This document shows, piece by piece, positions 43,563-52,664 of a DNA stretch of 58,488 nucleotides. The stretch covers positions 1-58,488 of the forward strand of contig NWQQ01000032.1 of NCBI GenBank assembly GCA_002798255.1, in the 5' to 3' direction. Both the position numbers and the translations under genes were made by a program. How positions within the stretch are numbered: position 1 is the first letter of the stretch; every line of letters starts with the position of its first letter. The notes under the pieces were generated by a model. The model had not been told where the DNA came from, ran no database searches, and was given only the letters and a program-made list of their open reading frames with translations. The DNA comes from Lysobacteraceae bacterium NML95-0200. GTDB taxonomy: Bacteria > Pseudomonadota > Gammaproteobacteria > Xanthomonadales > Xanthomonadaceae.

Positions 43563-44210
43563 TCAAAGCGCATGTGAATCGTCACTCAAACCATACTGAC
43601 CGGCCAGCCGCGCCAGCGCGATATTGTCCTCTACCGACAATTTTTCAAACAAACGCGATTTGTGGGTACTGACAGTCTTGGCACTCAAACTCAGTTTCTT
43701 GGCAATCAAGTCCTGCTTGACCCCCTGTACCAGCAACATCGCCACTTCCAGCTCGCGTGGTGAAAGCCTGTCAAAAGGCGAGCCCTCTCCGTCAAGCGAT
43801 GACAGCGCCATGTTTTGCGCGATATGACTGCCCAGATAGCGGTGTCCCCTGGCGACTTCGCGTACTGCACGCACCAACTCTGCAGCATCGCCGCCTTTGC
43901 CCAAATATCCCCTGGCACCGACATCAATAAGTCGCTTGGGCAAAGGTCCATCCTCCAATACCGAAACGATGATGACCTCGCAATCGACACTGCCCTTGCT
44001 GAGCCGTTCGGTAATCTCAAGCCCGCTGATGCCCGGCAGGTGCAAGTCGCATAGCACGATATCCGGCTTCAATTGCCGGATCATCGGCAAAGCCTCCTCG
44101 CCCGACCCCGCCTCGCCAACCACCTGGATATCCACTTCCTGCTTCAGGATCAAAGCCATGCCCGTGCGTACCAGCACATGGTCGTCAATCAAAAATACCC
44201 GGATTGCCAT
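43563..44210 (-). CDS. gacA: GacA/UvrY-like response regulator (LuxR family)
   Basis: A 215-residue NarL/FixJ-type regulator: receiver domain with the phosphorylation Asp in VLCDLHLPG (about 54) and a LuxR helix-turn-helix at about 145-205 (LSPRELEVAMLLVQGVKQDL, SLSAKTVSTHKSRLFEKL). The sequence resembles GacA/VarA, which turn on CsrA-sequestering small RNAs in gammaproteobacteria. GGAG lies 7 bases before the ATG at 44210. uvrC, which follows gacA in many species, is absent here. No cognate GacS-like kinase is in the window. Confidence 0.85.
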   Translation of the reverse strand: MAIRVFLIDDHVLVRTGMALILKQEVDIQVVGEAGSGEEALPMIRQLKPDIVLCDLHLPGISGLEITERLSKGSVDCEVIIVSVLEDGPLPKRLIDVGARGYLGKGGDAAELVRAVREVARGHRYLGSHIAQNMALSSLDGEGSPFDRLSPRELEVAMLLVQGVKQDLIAKKLSLSAKTVSTHKSRLFEKLSVEDNIALARLAGQYGLSDDSHAL

Positions 44211-44429
44211 TTCACACTCCCAACTTCCCCTCCAGGGCAAGAGGTTAGGATGACAGCTTCATAATCTCAAGTCAGAAAAGCGAAATCCCCTTGCCGGGGT
44301 TCCAATTTCATCACTCAAGCATCACTGCCACAGGGATACCAGGGCAGCAACAACCATTTTTCCATGCGCATCCCCGGAGAAATCTCCGGTTTTACCGGGG
44401 TTTCCCAACACGCATATAGCCTATACCGT

Positions 44430-46646
44430 TCAATCCGCCCAGCGACCGGGCGCCGTGGATTGCGGCAACACTTTCGCGGCCAGTGTCCGGTCGTTGTCCA
44501 GAAGGCGTGCAGCATCGCCAAGGATGGCGGCCGCTTCTCGCAGGAACGGGTCGGGCACTTTATCGGCCAGTTTGTCGCGCTCGGCCTCCTTGGCGACATC
44601 GCGTTCGCTGCGCTGCAGGCCATCATCCAATCGCTCGTCAGCCAGCGGATCCGGGGCAAGTCCCAGACGTTCGCGCTCGCTCTGGCGGAATTTGCGCTTG
44701 GCGTCTTCCTTTTCACGCTCTGCACGGCGCTCGGCGAGGTTCAGGCTGACCGATTTCTTTTCGCGCTGCTGGCGATATTCCTCGGCATCCTGCAACTGCC
44801 ATTGATACTCCACATCCTGGGCAGCACGCGCTTCATGCAATTGACTTAGCTGCGGCAGCAGCCCAGCAAACTGCCCGTAGGTGATGTGCGTCACTGGTGC
44901 AACGGTGGAGAACGGCAGGGCATTGTCATAAGTGCTTTCGCCGAATTCTTCCGGGTCAAGCGTTGCCGGGAACAAGATGTCTGGGGTTACGCCCTGGTTC
45001 TGGGTACTGCGCCCGGAAGGCAGGAAGAATTGCGCCACGGTCAGCTTGACATCGCCATAGCGCGCCTTGTCGGCGCGCGCCGGCACGATACGATCCAGGC
45101 TGACCATCGCCTGCACGGTACCTTTGCCAAAGCTGGTTTCGCCAATCACGATGCCACGCCCATAGTCCTGAATGGCGCCGGCCACAATTTCCGCAGCCGA
45201 GGCCGAGGCACGGTTGACCAGCACCGCCAGCGGGCCATCCCAATCGACACCGGCCTTGCGATCATGACGGGTGTTGATGCGACCTCCGCTTTGCCGCTCC
45301 TGCACCACCGGGCCGGTATCGATGAACAGGCCGGTCATGGTCACGGCTTCATCCAGCGAGCCGCCACCGTTGTTGCGCAAGTCCAGCAGCACGCCATCGA
45401 CTTTTTCCTGGCGGAACTCGGCCAGGATGCGCGCCACATCACTCGAAGCCGAAGTGGCATCTTCATTGCGCGCACGACGGCCAGAGAAGTCCTGATAAAA
45501 GGAGCTGAGCTTGATGACACCAATACGCTGTGCTGCCGCGCCCTCTGTTGCCGGCAACTGGATGATTTCACGCTTGGCCTTGGCATCGGCCAGCACCACT
45601 TTGTCACGGGTAATCTGGATGCGGTTGGGGGTGCCATCAGGTGCAGCGCCCGCCGGCAGGACATCCAGCCGCACCACGGTGCCTTTGGGGCCTTTGATTT
45701 TGGATACCACATCATCCAGGCGCCAGCCGACCACATCTTCCATCGCGCCTTCGCGTCCCTGCCCGACAGCGATGATGCGGTCACCGGCCTTCAGGCGGCG
45801 GTCGCGGTCGGCAGGCCCACCGGCAATCACTTCCATGATAGTGACCATCTCATCACGCTTTTGCAGTTGCGCGCCGATGCCCTCCAGCGACAGCGACATC
45901 TGCTCGGTGAATCGCTCGGCCGAGCGCGGGTTGAAATAGCTGGTATGCGGGTCTATCGAGCCGGTATAGGCATTGAGCGCCATCTGGAACACGTCTTCGG
46001 CTTTCAGATCGTTCAGGCTCTTGCCCTGATTCTGATAGCGCTTGTCCAGCGTCTTGCGGATTTCATCCGGCTTGCGTCCGGCAAGCTCCAGCCGCAGCCA
46101 GTCATAGCGCACCGACTGCCGCCATTGCGCTCTGAGGGCGGCTTCGTCCGCCCAGGGGATGTCCTTGCGGTCGTAGTCATAACTGTCATTGCCGGTGAAG
46201 TCGAAAATATCCTGCTCCAGCAGGCTGCGGGCGTATTCGGAACGCTCGGCAACGCGCTGCCGGTACAGCTCAAATACCCGGTAAAGCGGGTTGTAGTCGC
46301 CACTTTTCACCGCTTTCACCATCAGCGCGGCGCCATCGCCAAAGCCCTGCACATCGGCAGCGGTCAGATACATGCGCAGCGGGTCGAGTGATTCCAGATA
46401 GCGTTTCCAGGCTTCTGCACCCAGTTCGCTGTTCAGCGGCCTTGGCCGGTAGGCATAACGGCTGTCGGACAGCAGGCCATGCACCAGGGTCGAAGTATCA
46501 CGCTGCTCGCCACTGGTCACGAAGGCGGCCGGAAGGGAAGTTGCGCGCTCGGCGCTGGCGCGTGATACAGGGCTGTCGGCCATTGCCAACAGGGAAATCG
46601 GGGCGGCCAAGGCCAGTGCCAGCAGGGAATGACGCAGTTTCATCAT
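44430..46646 (-). CDS. prc: Carboxy-terminal (tail-specific) processing protease
   Basis: A 738-residue periplasmic S41 protease that degrades proteins from their C-termini and trims cell-wall enzymes. A signal peptide (LLALALAAPISLLAMA) is followed by an N-terminal helical domain, a PDZ domain (about 245-330, GIGAQLQKRDEMVTIMEVIAG) and the catalytic core with Ser in NRASASAAEI and Lys in GETSFGKGTVQ. The C-terminal DUF3340 region is rich in Arg and Glu. The ATG at 46646 was chosen; the one at 46643 is equally possible. Length fits E. coli Prc. Confidence 0.94.
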   Translation of the reverse strand: MMKLRHSLLALALAAPISLLAMADSPVSRASAERATSLPAAFVTSGEQRDTSTLVHGLLSDSRYAYRPRPLNSELGAEAWKRYLESLDPLRMYLTAADVQGFGDGAALMVKAVKSGDYNPLYRVFELYRQRVAERSEYARSLLEQDIFDFTGNDSYDYDRKDIPWADEAALRAQWRQSVRYDWLRLELAGRKPDEIRKTLDKRYQNQGKSLNDLKAEDVFQMALNAYTGSIDPHTSYFNPRSAERFTEQMSLSLEGIGAQLQKRDEMVTIMEVIAGGPADRDRRLKAGDRIIAVGQGREGAMEDVVGWRLDDVVSKIKGPKGTVVRLDVLPAGAAPDGTPNRIQITRDKVVLADAKAKREIIQLPATEGAAAQRIGVIKLSSFYQDFSGRRARNEDATSASSDVARILAEFRQEKVDGVLLDLRNNGGGSLDEAVTMTGLFIDTGPVVQERQSGGRINTRHDRKAGVDWDGPLAVLVNRASASAAEIVAGAIQDYGRGIVIGETSFGKGTVQAMVSLDRIVPARADKARYGDVKLTVAQFFLPSGRSTQNQGVTPDILFPATLDPEEFGESTYDNALPFSTVAPVTHITYGQFAGLLPQLSQLHEARAAQDVEYQWQLQDAEEYRQQREKKSVSLNLAERRAEREKEDAKRKFRQSERERLGLAPDPLADERLDDGLQRSERDVAKEAERDKLADKVPDPFLREAAAILGDAARLLDNDRTLAAKVLPQSTAPGRWAD

Positions 46647-46751
46647 CAACTCGCTTGTGAAATCGTTGTCCGGCAGTCATCGCCGGAAAATCTTGGACAG
46701 CGCAACAGTGCCGCAAGTTGCAAGCTGCGCCAAGCCTGTTGGCGGCAAAGC

Positions 46752-47513
46752 TTAACCGGACGGCATGGCGGACGGATGAACGGCCGGGGAAAACAGCCGC
46801 TTCAAATCACTTTGCTGCAACAAGCGCCACTGGCCTTGCGGCAGCTCGCCCAAATCCAGCCCGCCCACGCGCTCGCGATGCAGCGCCCCGACATGATTGC
46901 CAACGGCGGCAAACATGCGCCGCACCTGATGATAGCGGCCTTCGTACAGGGTCAGGCGCGCCTGGCGCGGGCTCAATACGTCTAGCACGGCAGGCAGCAG
47001 TGGCCTGGTTTCGCGCTCCAGCAGCAGCGTGCCGCTGGCAAAAACTTCCGCCTCATCGCCACGCAAATCGCGGGCAAGTTCGGCCAGATAGACTTTCGGC
47101 AAATGCGATTTGGGCGCAATAATCCGGTGCAGCAGTTGTCCGTCATCGGTAAACAGCAACAGGCCACTGGTATCCCGATCCAGCCTGCCGACCGATGACA
47201 GCAGCGGGCTGCGCAGCCGGAAGCGCCTGGGCAGCAAGTCATACACCAGCCGCCCCTGGTCTTTGCTGGAGCAGGTATAGCCGGTGGGTTTGTTGAGCAT
47301 CAGCAACAGGCCGGGCGCCGGGTCCAGCACCTCGCCATCAATGCGGATGTCATCATGCTGGCAAACATCATCGCCATACAGCCGCTCGCCCTGCGCATCA
47401 GTGACGCGGCCATCGGCCAGCAGCCCCAGCACTTCGCGGCGGCTGCCATAGCCCAGATTGGCCAGATAGCGCAGCAGTTTGACCTTGCCGCTCACCGGCG
47501 CACCTGACGGCAT
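46752..47513 (-). CDS. rsuA: 16S rRNA pseudouridine(516) synthase
   Basis: RsuA makes pseudouridine 516 in 16S rRNA. An S4 domain at the N-terminus (about 10-65, LLRYLANLGYGSRREVLGL) precedes the catalytic domain with the aspartate in GRLDRDTSGLLL and the motif LYEGRYHQVRRMF. The 253-residue length is slightly above average owing to a C-terminal tail ending SAMPSG. It overlaps rsmC by 22 bases. The start at 47513 could be shorter by a few codons. Confidence 0.92.
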   Translation of the reverse strand: MPSGAPVSGKVKLLRYLANLGYGSRREVLGLLADGRVTDAQGERLYGDDVCQHDDIRIDGEVLDPAPGLLLMLNKPTGYTCSSKDQGRLVYDLLPRRFRLRSPLLSSVGRLDRDTSGLLLFTDDGQLLHRIIAPKSHLPKVYLAELARDLRGDEAEVFASGTLLLERETRPLLPAVLDVLSPRQARLTLYEGRYHQVRRMFAAVGNHVGALHRERVGGLDLGELPQGQWRLLQQSDLKRLFSPAVHPSAMPSG

Positions 47514-48541
47514 TCAATCACTTTGTAGCCCTGCGTTGCGGCCACGACCCGCAGGCTGGCAAAACGCTCCATCAGCAAGGCCTCGTAGGGCAAATGCGCA
47601 TTGGCGACCAGCCAGAAGGCGCCGTGTGCGGCCAACATGTCGGCCGCGGCACGGATAAAGGCCTGACCAATGCCCGGCTGCGCGGCCTTGCCGGTATCGT
47701 GGAATGGCGGATTGCTGATAATCCAATCGTATCGGGCTGCGGCAGGCAGCCCCGCCGTCACGTCATGCCAATGAAAGCCCAGCCGGATATCTTGCTGGTA
47801 ACGGCGCAGATTGCGCTCGGCCAGCGCCAGCGCACGCGCATCGGCCTCGAACACATCCAGGGCGTGCAGGCCGGGATTTTTTTGCAACATGGCATCGGCC
47901 AGAAACCCCCAGCCAGCGCCAAGGTCAGCGGCGCGCCCCGTCATGCCTTGCGGCAAGTGCGCGACCAGCAGTGCTGAGCCTGCATCCACGCGGTTCCATG
48001 CAAATACGCCGGGACGGCTTGCAAACTGTCCTTGCAGGATTTCACGCGGCGCATCGGCCATGCGCCACTGCTGCAACAGTCCGGCATCCAGCCGTGCATC
48101 ATCACGCCGCGCCCAGAACACCCGGCAGTGATATTTGCCAAGCTGGCCGTCAAAGCCACCTGCCAGCTTTTTGAAATCGCCTTCGATGGCTTTGGCACCT
48201 TCATCATTGGCGACACTCACCAGCACCCAACCACCCGCCATGCAGGCATCGAAAGCCGCAGCCAGCAAGGCGCGGGATTCTTCGCGCTGCCGTGGCGGCA
48301 ATACCAGCACCTGGGCAAAATCCTGCGCCTGGGGCGCTTCTGGCAGCACCTCAAACCCCGCGCGGCCAAGGGCATCAGCCCAGGGCTTGAAGGGCTGCAC
48401 GCATAGCGGTTCGAGCGCCCGTAGCGCCTGCAAGGCCGCGCCTTCGCGGGCGCGCAAAAACAGGGTATTGCCTTGGGCAAAGCTTACAAGCCGCTGCTGC
48501 CAGGGTAGTAACAGAGCATCGAGTGCCGCGTCTTTTTTCAT
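47492..48541 (-). CDS. rsmC: 16S rRNA (guanine(1207)-N(2))-methyltransferase
   Basis: RsmC methylates G1207 of 16S rRNA. The 349 residues show the duplicated fold: a degenerate N-terminal half and a SAM-binding C-terminal half with DLGAGWGFLADAML and the amino-methylation motif NPPF in IISNPPFHDTGKA. It overlaps rsmB by four bases and rsuA by 22, placing three rRNA-modification genes in one transcript. Confidence 0.93.
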   Translation of the reverse strand: MKKDAALDALLLPWQQRLVSFAQGNTLFLRAREGAALQALRALEPLCVQPFKPWADALGRAGFEVLPEAPQAQDFAQVLVLPPRQREESRALLAAAFDACMAGGWVLVSVANDEGAKAIEGDFKKLAGGFDGQLGKYHCRVFWARRDDARLDAGLLQQWRMADAPREILQGQFASRPGVFAWNRVDAGSALLVAHLPQGMTGRAADLGAGWGFLADAMLQKNPGLHALDVFEADARALALAERNLRRYQQDIRLGFHWHDVTAGLPAAARYDWIISNPPFHDTGKAAQPGIGQAFIRAAADMLAAHGAFWLVANAHLPYEALLMERFASLRVVAATQGYKVIECRQVRR

Positions 48542-49842
48542 GGCTGGACTTTCTCAAGGCGGGCATAGAAAAAACCGTCCATATCGTCTTCTCCCGGCAG
48601 GCGCTGATGGCCATAGCCGGTATCGCGGCCAAAGCGCGCATCCAGCGGCAGCAGCCGGGCATCAGTCGTGCGTGCCAGAAACACGGCGATTTGCCCGGCG
48701 TTTTCGGCAGACAAAATCGAGCAGGTGGCATACAGCAGCACGCCGCCGGGCGCGAGCAACGGCCAGAGTGCGTCCAGCAACTGCGCCTGCAAGGCCACCA
48801 GACGCGGGATATCATCCTCACGCCGGTGCAGCAAGATGTCCGGCTGGCGACGCACCACGCCGGTCGCACTGCACGGTGCGTCAATGATGATGGCGGCAAA
48901 CAGCTCGCCATCCCACCAGCTTGCCGTGGCCGTGGCATCGGCGGCGCGCGTTTCAACCGCCAGCCCGGTGCGCGCAAAGGTTTCCTGCATGCGGCGCACG
49001 CGCCGGGCATCCACATCCAGCGCCAGCAGCCGTGCCGCCGGGTAACGCTCGGCCAGATGCGCGGCCTTGCCGCCGGGCGCGGCACAGGCATCCAGCACCC
49101 GCGCCTCTGCCTGCAATGGCAAGGCATCCACAAGCCGCTGGGCGCTGCCATCCTGTACCGAGACTTCGCCCCCGGCAAAGCCCGGCAAGGCATCCACCGG
49201 CACAGGCTCGGGCAGATGCACGGCATCAGCCAGCCCATCCAGCAGACGGTGCTCGATGCCCGCCATTTGCAGTTTTTCGGCATAGGCGTGGCGGCTGGTT
49301 TTTTGCCGGTTGATACGCAGCCACATCGGCGGCGGCATGGCGCTGGCGGCAAATATCGCTTCGGCCTGTTGCGGCCAGTCCTTGCGCACGCGCTCTGCCA
49401 GCCAGCGCGGCCAGGCCGCATCCGCACGCCTTGCCGGCAATGGCTCGCGCAGGGCGCGGCGCAGGATGGCGTTCACAAGGCCGGCCTGATGGGCGTATTT
49501 CAAACGCCGCGCCGCATCCACCGTCGCAGCCACTGCCGCATGTGCAGGCAACTTCATCACATCCAACTGTGCAAAACCGATATACAAAAGTACGCGCAAC
49601 AGGCCATCGCGCTTGCCGGGCGGGCGCGTCATCCAGCCATTCAGGGCATCGGCATAACGGCCATGCTCGCGCAATACCGCCAGCACTGCGGCCTCCACCA
49701 GCGCGCGGTCACGCGGGTCGGCAAGCTGTAGCAGCTGGCTGGCGAATTCGGCTTTCAGCGAGCGCCCCTGATGCAGCACCGCATCCAGAATGCGGGCGGC
49801 TGCGGCGCGGCTTGCAGCACCGTTATCAGGTTCAACTGGCAT
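48538..49842 (-). CDS. rsmB: 16S rRNA (cytosine(967)-C(5))-methyltransferase
   Basis: RsmB (Fmu/Sun) methylates C967 of 16S rRNA. The N-terminal NusB-like RNA-binding domain (about 10-135) and the catalytic domain are complete in 434 residues. The SAM loop is ACAAPGGKA and the two catalytic cysteines are in DAPCSATG and LYATCSI. I chose ATG at 49842, with AAGG 6 bases upstream; an ATG six codons earlier would overlap fmt more. The rsmB-fmt-def order is widely conserved. Confidence 0.95.
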   Translation of the reverse strand: MPVEPDNGAASRAAAARILDAVLHQGRSLKAEFASQLLQLADPRDRALVEAAVLAVLREHGRYADALNGWMTRPPGKRDGLLRVLLYIGFAQLDVMKLPAHAAVAATVDAARRLKYAHQAGLVNAILRRALREPLPARRADAAWPRWLAERVRKDWPQQAEAIFAASAMPPPMWLRINRQKTSRHAYAEKLQMAGIEHRLLDGLADAVHLPEPVPVDALPGFAGGEVSVQDGSAQRLVDALPLQAEARVLDACAAPGGKAAHLAERYPAARLLALDVDARRVRRMQETFARTGLAVETRAADATATASWWDGELFAAIIIDAPCSATGVVRRQPDILLHRREDDIPRLVALQAQLLDALWPLLAPGGVLLYATCSILSAENAGQIAVFLARTTDARLLPLDARFGRDTGYGHQRLPGEDDMDGFFYARLEKVQP

Positions 49843-50752
49843 GTTGAGCCTTGCGGGCATTCAACCAGTCGGCTGCGGTAATCGGCCTGCCGCCTTCGCG
49901 TTGCAGTCGCAGGATGCGCAATGCACCCTCGCCGGTTGCCACGTCGATGCCATCGCGTGCGGCACGGATGATGCTGCCAGGCGCATGGCCGCCATCGCTT
50001 GCCACGGCCTGCGCTTCATGGATACGGGTACGCTCGCCCTCCAGCAGCGCCTCGGCTACCGGCCAGGGATGGAAGGCACGCACCTTGCGTGCCAGTTGCA
50101 CAGCAGGCTGTTGCCAGTCCAGCCGCGCCTCGGCCTTGTCCAGCTTGTGTGCATAAGTAATGCCTTCCTCGCCCTGCACACTGGCGCTGGGCAGCAAGCC
50201 CACCCGCAGCAATCCCAGGCCATCACGCAGCACCTGGGCACCCAGCACTGCCAGCCGGTCGTGCAGGCTGCCGCCGGTATCGGTATCGCTGATGGCGGTG
50301 TCCAGTTGCAGCATGACAGGCCCGGTATCCAGACCTTTTTGCATGCGCATCAGGCAGACGCCGGTTTGGCTGTCGCCGGCTTCAATCGCCCGCTGGATGG
50401 GCGCGGCGCCGCGCCAGCGCGGCAACAGTGATGCGTGCACATTCCAGCAACCATGCACCGGAATATCCAGTACCGCCTGCGGCAGAATCAGGCCATAGGC
50501 CACCACCACCATCAAGTCCGGCGCCAGCTCGCGCAGCAGCGCCTGGGCTTCCGGGCTGCGCAGGGTTTCCGGCTGATGCACCGGCACATTGGCCACCAGT
50601 GCAGCCTGTTTGACTGGCGACATCTGCACCCCGCGCCCGCGCCCTGCCGGGCGGTCGGGCTGGGTGAAAACCGCCAAGACTTCGGCCTTTTCACGCGCGG
50701 CATGAAAGCAGGGGACGGCAAATTCGGGCGTGCCCGCAAAAACGATTTTCAT
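49832..50752 (-). CDS. fmt: Methionyl-tRNA formyltransferase
   Basis: Formylates initiator Met-tRNA with 10-formyl-THF. The 306 residues show [10 protein letters not shown] at the start, the catalytic Asn-His-Ser/Asp region with [19 protein letters not shown] and DTGPVML, and a C-terminal OB-like domain. It begins 7 bases after the def stop and partly overlaps rsmB. Together with def it forms the formyl-Met cycle. Confidence 0.96.
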   Translation of the reverse strand: MKIVFAGTPEFAVPCFHAAREKAEVLAVFTQPDRPAGRGRGVQMSPVKQAALVANVPVHQPETLRSPEAQALLRELAPDLMVVVAYGLILPQAVLDIPVHGCWNVHASLLPRWRGAAPIQRAIEAGDSQTGVCLMRMQKGLDTGPVMLQLDTAISDTDTGGSLHDRLAVLGAQVLRDGLGLLRVGLLPSASVQGEEGITYAHKLDKAEARLDWQQPAVQLARKVRAFHPWPVAEALLEGERTRIHEAQAVASDGGHAPGSIIRAARDGIDVATGEGALRILRLQREGGRPITAADWLNARKAQHAS

Positions 50753-50759
50753 GCGCGGC

Positions 50760-51269
50760 TCAGGCGGCCTTCTTCAGCTTGGCAAGCTTTTTCTTCACCA
50801 TCTCGCGCTTCAGCGGTGAGAGGTAATCGACAAACAGCTTGCCTTCCAGATGGTCCATTTCGTGCTGGATGCATACCGCCAGCAAACCATCGGCATCCAT
50901 CTCGAAGGGCTGACCATCGCGCCCCAGTGCACGCACGCGAATCTGGTTGGCGCGGGTGACATCGGCAAAGATGCCCGGCACCGACAGGCAACCCTCCTGA
51001 TACACCTGCTCGCCATCGCGGGCGATGATTTCCGGGTTGATGAATACCAGCGGCGCATCATGCGCCTCGCTGACATCAATCACCATAAAGCGTTGATGCA
51101 CGTCCACCTGGCTTGCGGCAAGGCCGATGCCAGGCGCCGCATACATGGTTTCAAACATGTCATCGAGCAGGGTCTGGAATTTTTCGCCGACCACTTCGGC
51201 GGCCTCTACCGGCAGCGCACGGGTGCGCAAACGGGGGTCAGGGAACTCTAGAATGGGAAGCAAAGCCAT
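50760..51269 (-). CDS. def: Peptide deformylase
   Basis: Removes the formyl group from nascent N-terminal methionine. All three type-I motifs are present in 169 residues: [16 protein letters not shown] and HEMDHLEG, the last two providing the metal ligands Cys and two His. The gene starts at ATG 51269 and shares a 137-base region with the divergent LysM gene. Confidence 0.96.
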   Translation of the reverse strand: MALLPILEFPDPRLRTRALPVEAAEVVGEKFQTLLDDMFETMYAAPGIGLAASQVDVHQRFMVIDVSEAHDAPLVFINPEIIARDGEQVYQEGCLSVPGIFADVTRANQIRVRALGRDGQPFEMDADGLLAVCIQHEMDHLEGKLFVDYLSPLKREMVKKKLAKLKKAA

Positions 51270-51343
51270 ATTTCAAACCTCGCGCCACCTCGGCGGGCGG
51301 CACTCAAAAGTCATCGGGATTGAACACAATTCTAACGTGATAC

Positions 51344-51372
51344 TTGTGAAATGCCGCCAAATATGGTCTAAA
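51344..51372 (+). promoter_or_regulatory. Candidate promoter of the LysM gene
   Basis: TTGTGA (51344-51349) and TCTAAA (51367-51372) are 17 bases apart, each with four of six consensus matches, and lie 35 bases before the LysM ATG. The divergent def gene must have its promoter in the same 137 bases, but I could not place it with confidence. Confidence 0.35.
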
Positions 51373-51406
51373 TGCGCTTCAACTGGGGAAACTCTGGATA
51401 CATCCA

Positions 51407-52588
51407 ATGGCCGTCAAGCTCACCGATGCCGCACGCAAATTGCGTACCGCCTTTATCACTGCGGCGCTTACCACTGTTGCAGGTCTTGCCTTTGCGCAGG
51501 AATTTCGCGCAAGCCACCCGGACACCTATGTCGTCCAGAAGGGTGACACCCTCTGGGATATTGCCGGGCGTTTTTTGCAAAAGCCCTGGTTGTGGCCGGA
51601 AATCTGGCAGGCCAACCCGCAGGTCAAGAATCCGCACCTGATTTATCCGGGCGATGTGCTCAGCCTTGCCTATCTCAACCGGGGGCAAGTGCAGGCCGAA
51701 GGCCCGCGCACTGAGGCACCGATTACCGGCGTACCACTGGATCAGGTTGAAGCCTTCCTCAAGGACATGCGTATCTATGAGCAAATCGACGATTTGCCGT
51801 ATGTGGTCGGCCTGGAAGAAGACCGCCCCCTGGGCACCCAGGGTCAGTCGGTTTATGTCCGCGGCCTGGGCGCCAGCGCACAGCCCGGCCAACGCTATGC
51901 GGTAATGCGCCCGGTACAGCTCTATACCATGGGCATGCGCCGTGGCAATAATGGCGCATTGACCAATCGTGACCGGCTTGACCACAGCGGTCGCCGCACC
52001 GACTATCCGGCCGATGACCGCACCTGGAGCGAATTCATGCTCGCCCGCGGCGGCATGGAAAAGCTCGGCTATGAAATGCGCCGCGTCAATGCCGGAGTCA
52101 TCACCCTGGGCGAAGTCGGCGGCATCGAAGCGGCCACGCTGAAGCTGGACGACCAGAATTACGAAGTCCGCGTAGGCGACAAGCTGGTGCCGGTCGAATC
52201 GATTCCGTATGACCTGCAGTTCTTCCCGCATCCGCCGAAGAACCAGTTCCCCTATCGCAAAGCGCAAGTTTTGGCCGTGGCTGACCGCAATACCATCGCC
52301 GGCAGCCGCGATGTGGTGGCACTCTCGGTGGGCGCGCGCGATGGCGTGGACAACGGCACGGTATTCTCGATGTGGCGCGTCGGCAGCAATGTGGTGGATC
52401 GCGTGCAAGTCCCGCACCGCGACAGCGAGCTGCTCGGCAATGGCAGCAAGGTACGCCTGCCTGACGAGTTTGCAGGCCATGTGATGGTGTTCCGCACCTT
52501 TGACAAAATCAGTTATGGCCTGGTGATGGACAGCGTCAAACCAACCCACGCGGGCTACGAACTCAAGCACCCGGACGCGCCATACTGA
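51407..52588 (+). CDS. Exported LysM domain protein
   Basis: A 393-residue periplasmic protein with a signal peptide ending GLAFA before QEF, and one LysM peptidoglycan-binding motif at about 38-92 (TYVVQKGDTLWDIAGRFL, WPEIWQANPQVKNPHLIYPGD). The rest (about 100-393) is a conserved but unnamed beta-rich part found with this LysM in many beta- and gammaproteobacteria, where the gene sits between def/fmt and dprA as it does here. No catalytic residues are evident; a structural or cell-wall sensing role is possible. It ends 31 bases before a strong terminator. Confidence 0.9.
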   Translation: MAVKLTDAARKLRTAFITAALTTVAGLAFAQEFRASHPDTYVVQKGDTLWDIAGRFLQKPWLWPEIWQANPQVKNPHLIYPGDVLSLAYLNRGQVQAEGPRTEAPITGVPLDQVEAFLKDMRIYEQIDDLPYVVGLEEDRPLGTQGQSVYVRGLGASAQPGQRYAVMRPVQLYTMGMRRGNNGALTNRDRLDHSGRRTDYPADDRTWSEFMLARGGMEKLGYEMRRVNAGVITLGEVGGIEAATLKLDDQNYEVRVGDKLVPVESIPYDLQFFPHPPKNQFPYRKAQVLAVADRNTIAGSRDVVALSVGARDGVDNGTVFSMWRVGSNVVDRVQVPHRDSELLGNGSKVRLPDEFAGHVMVFRTFDKISYGLVMDSVKPTHAGYELKHPDAPY

Positions 52589-52618
52589 TTTTGCGGAAAT
52601 TTCCGACACGCTTGCAGG

Positions 52619-52638
52619 ACGGCGCCCCAGGGCGCCGT
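52619..52638 (+). terminator. Intrinsic terminator between the LysM gene and dprA
   Basis: An 8-bp GC-rich stem (52619-52626 with 52631-52638) with a CCAG loop is followed by TTCTGTTTG. It lies 30 bases after the LysM stop and only 26 bases before the dprA ATG, so dprA would be expressed by read-through or from a promoter I cannot see. Confidence 0.75.
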
Positions 52639-52664
52639 TTCTGTTTGTGCGGCAAGCTGACCGC

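Noticed and set aside
44372-44400. Hairpin CCGGAG-AAAT-CTCCGG followed by TTTT after prc
   Set aside because: The T tract is on the plus-strand side, the wrong direction for prc termination, and no plus-strand gene ends here; an outer CCCCGG/CCGGGG pairing is equally possible. Left uncalled.
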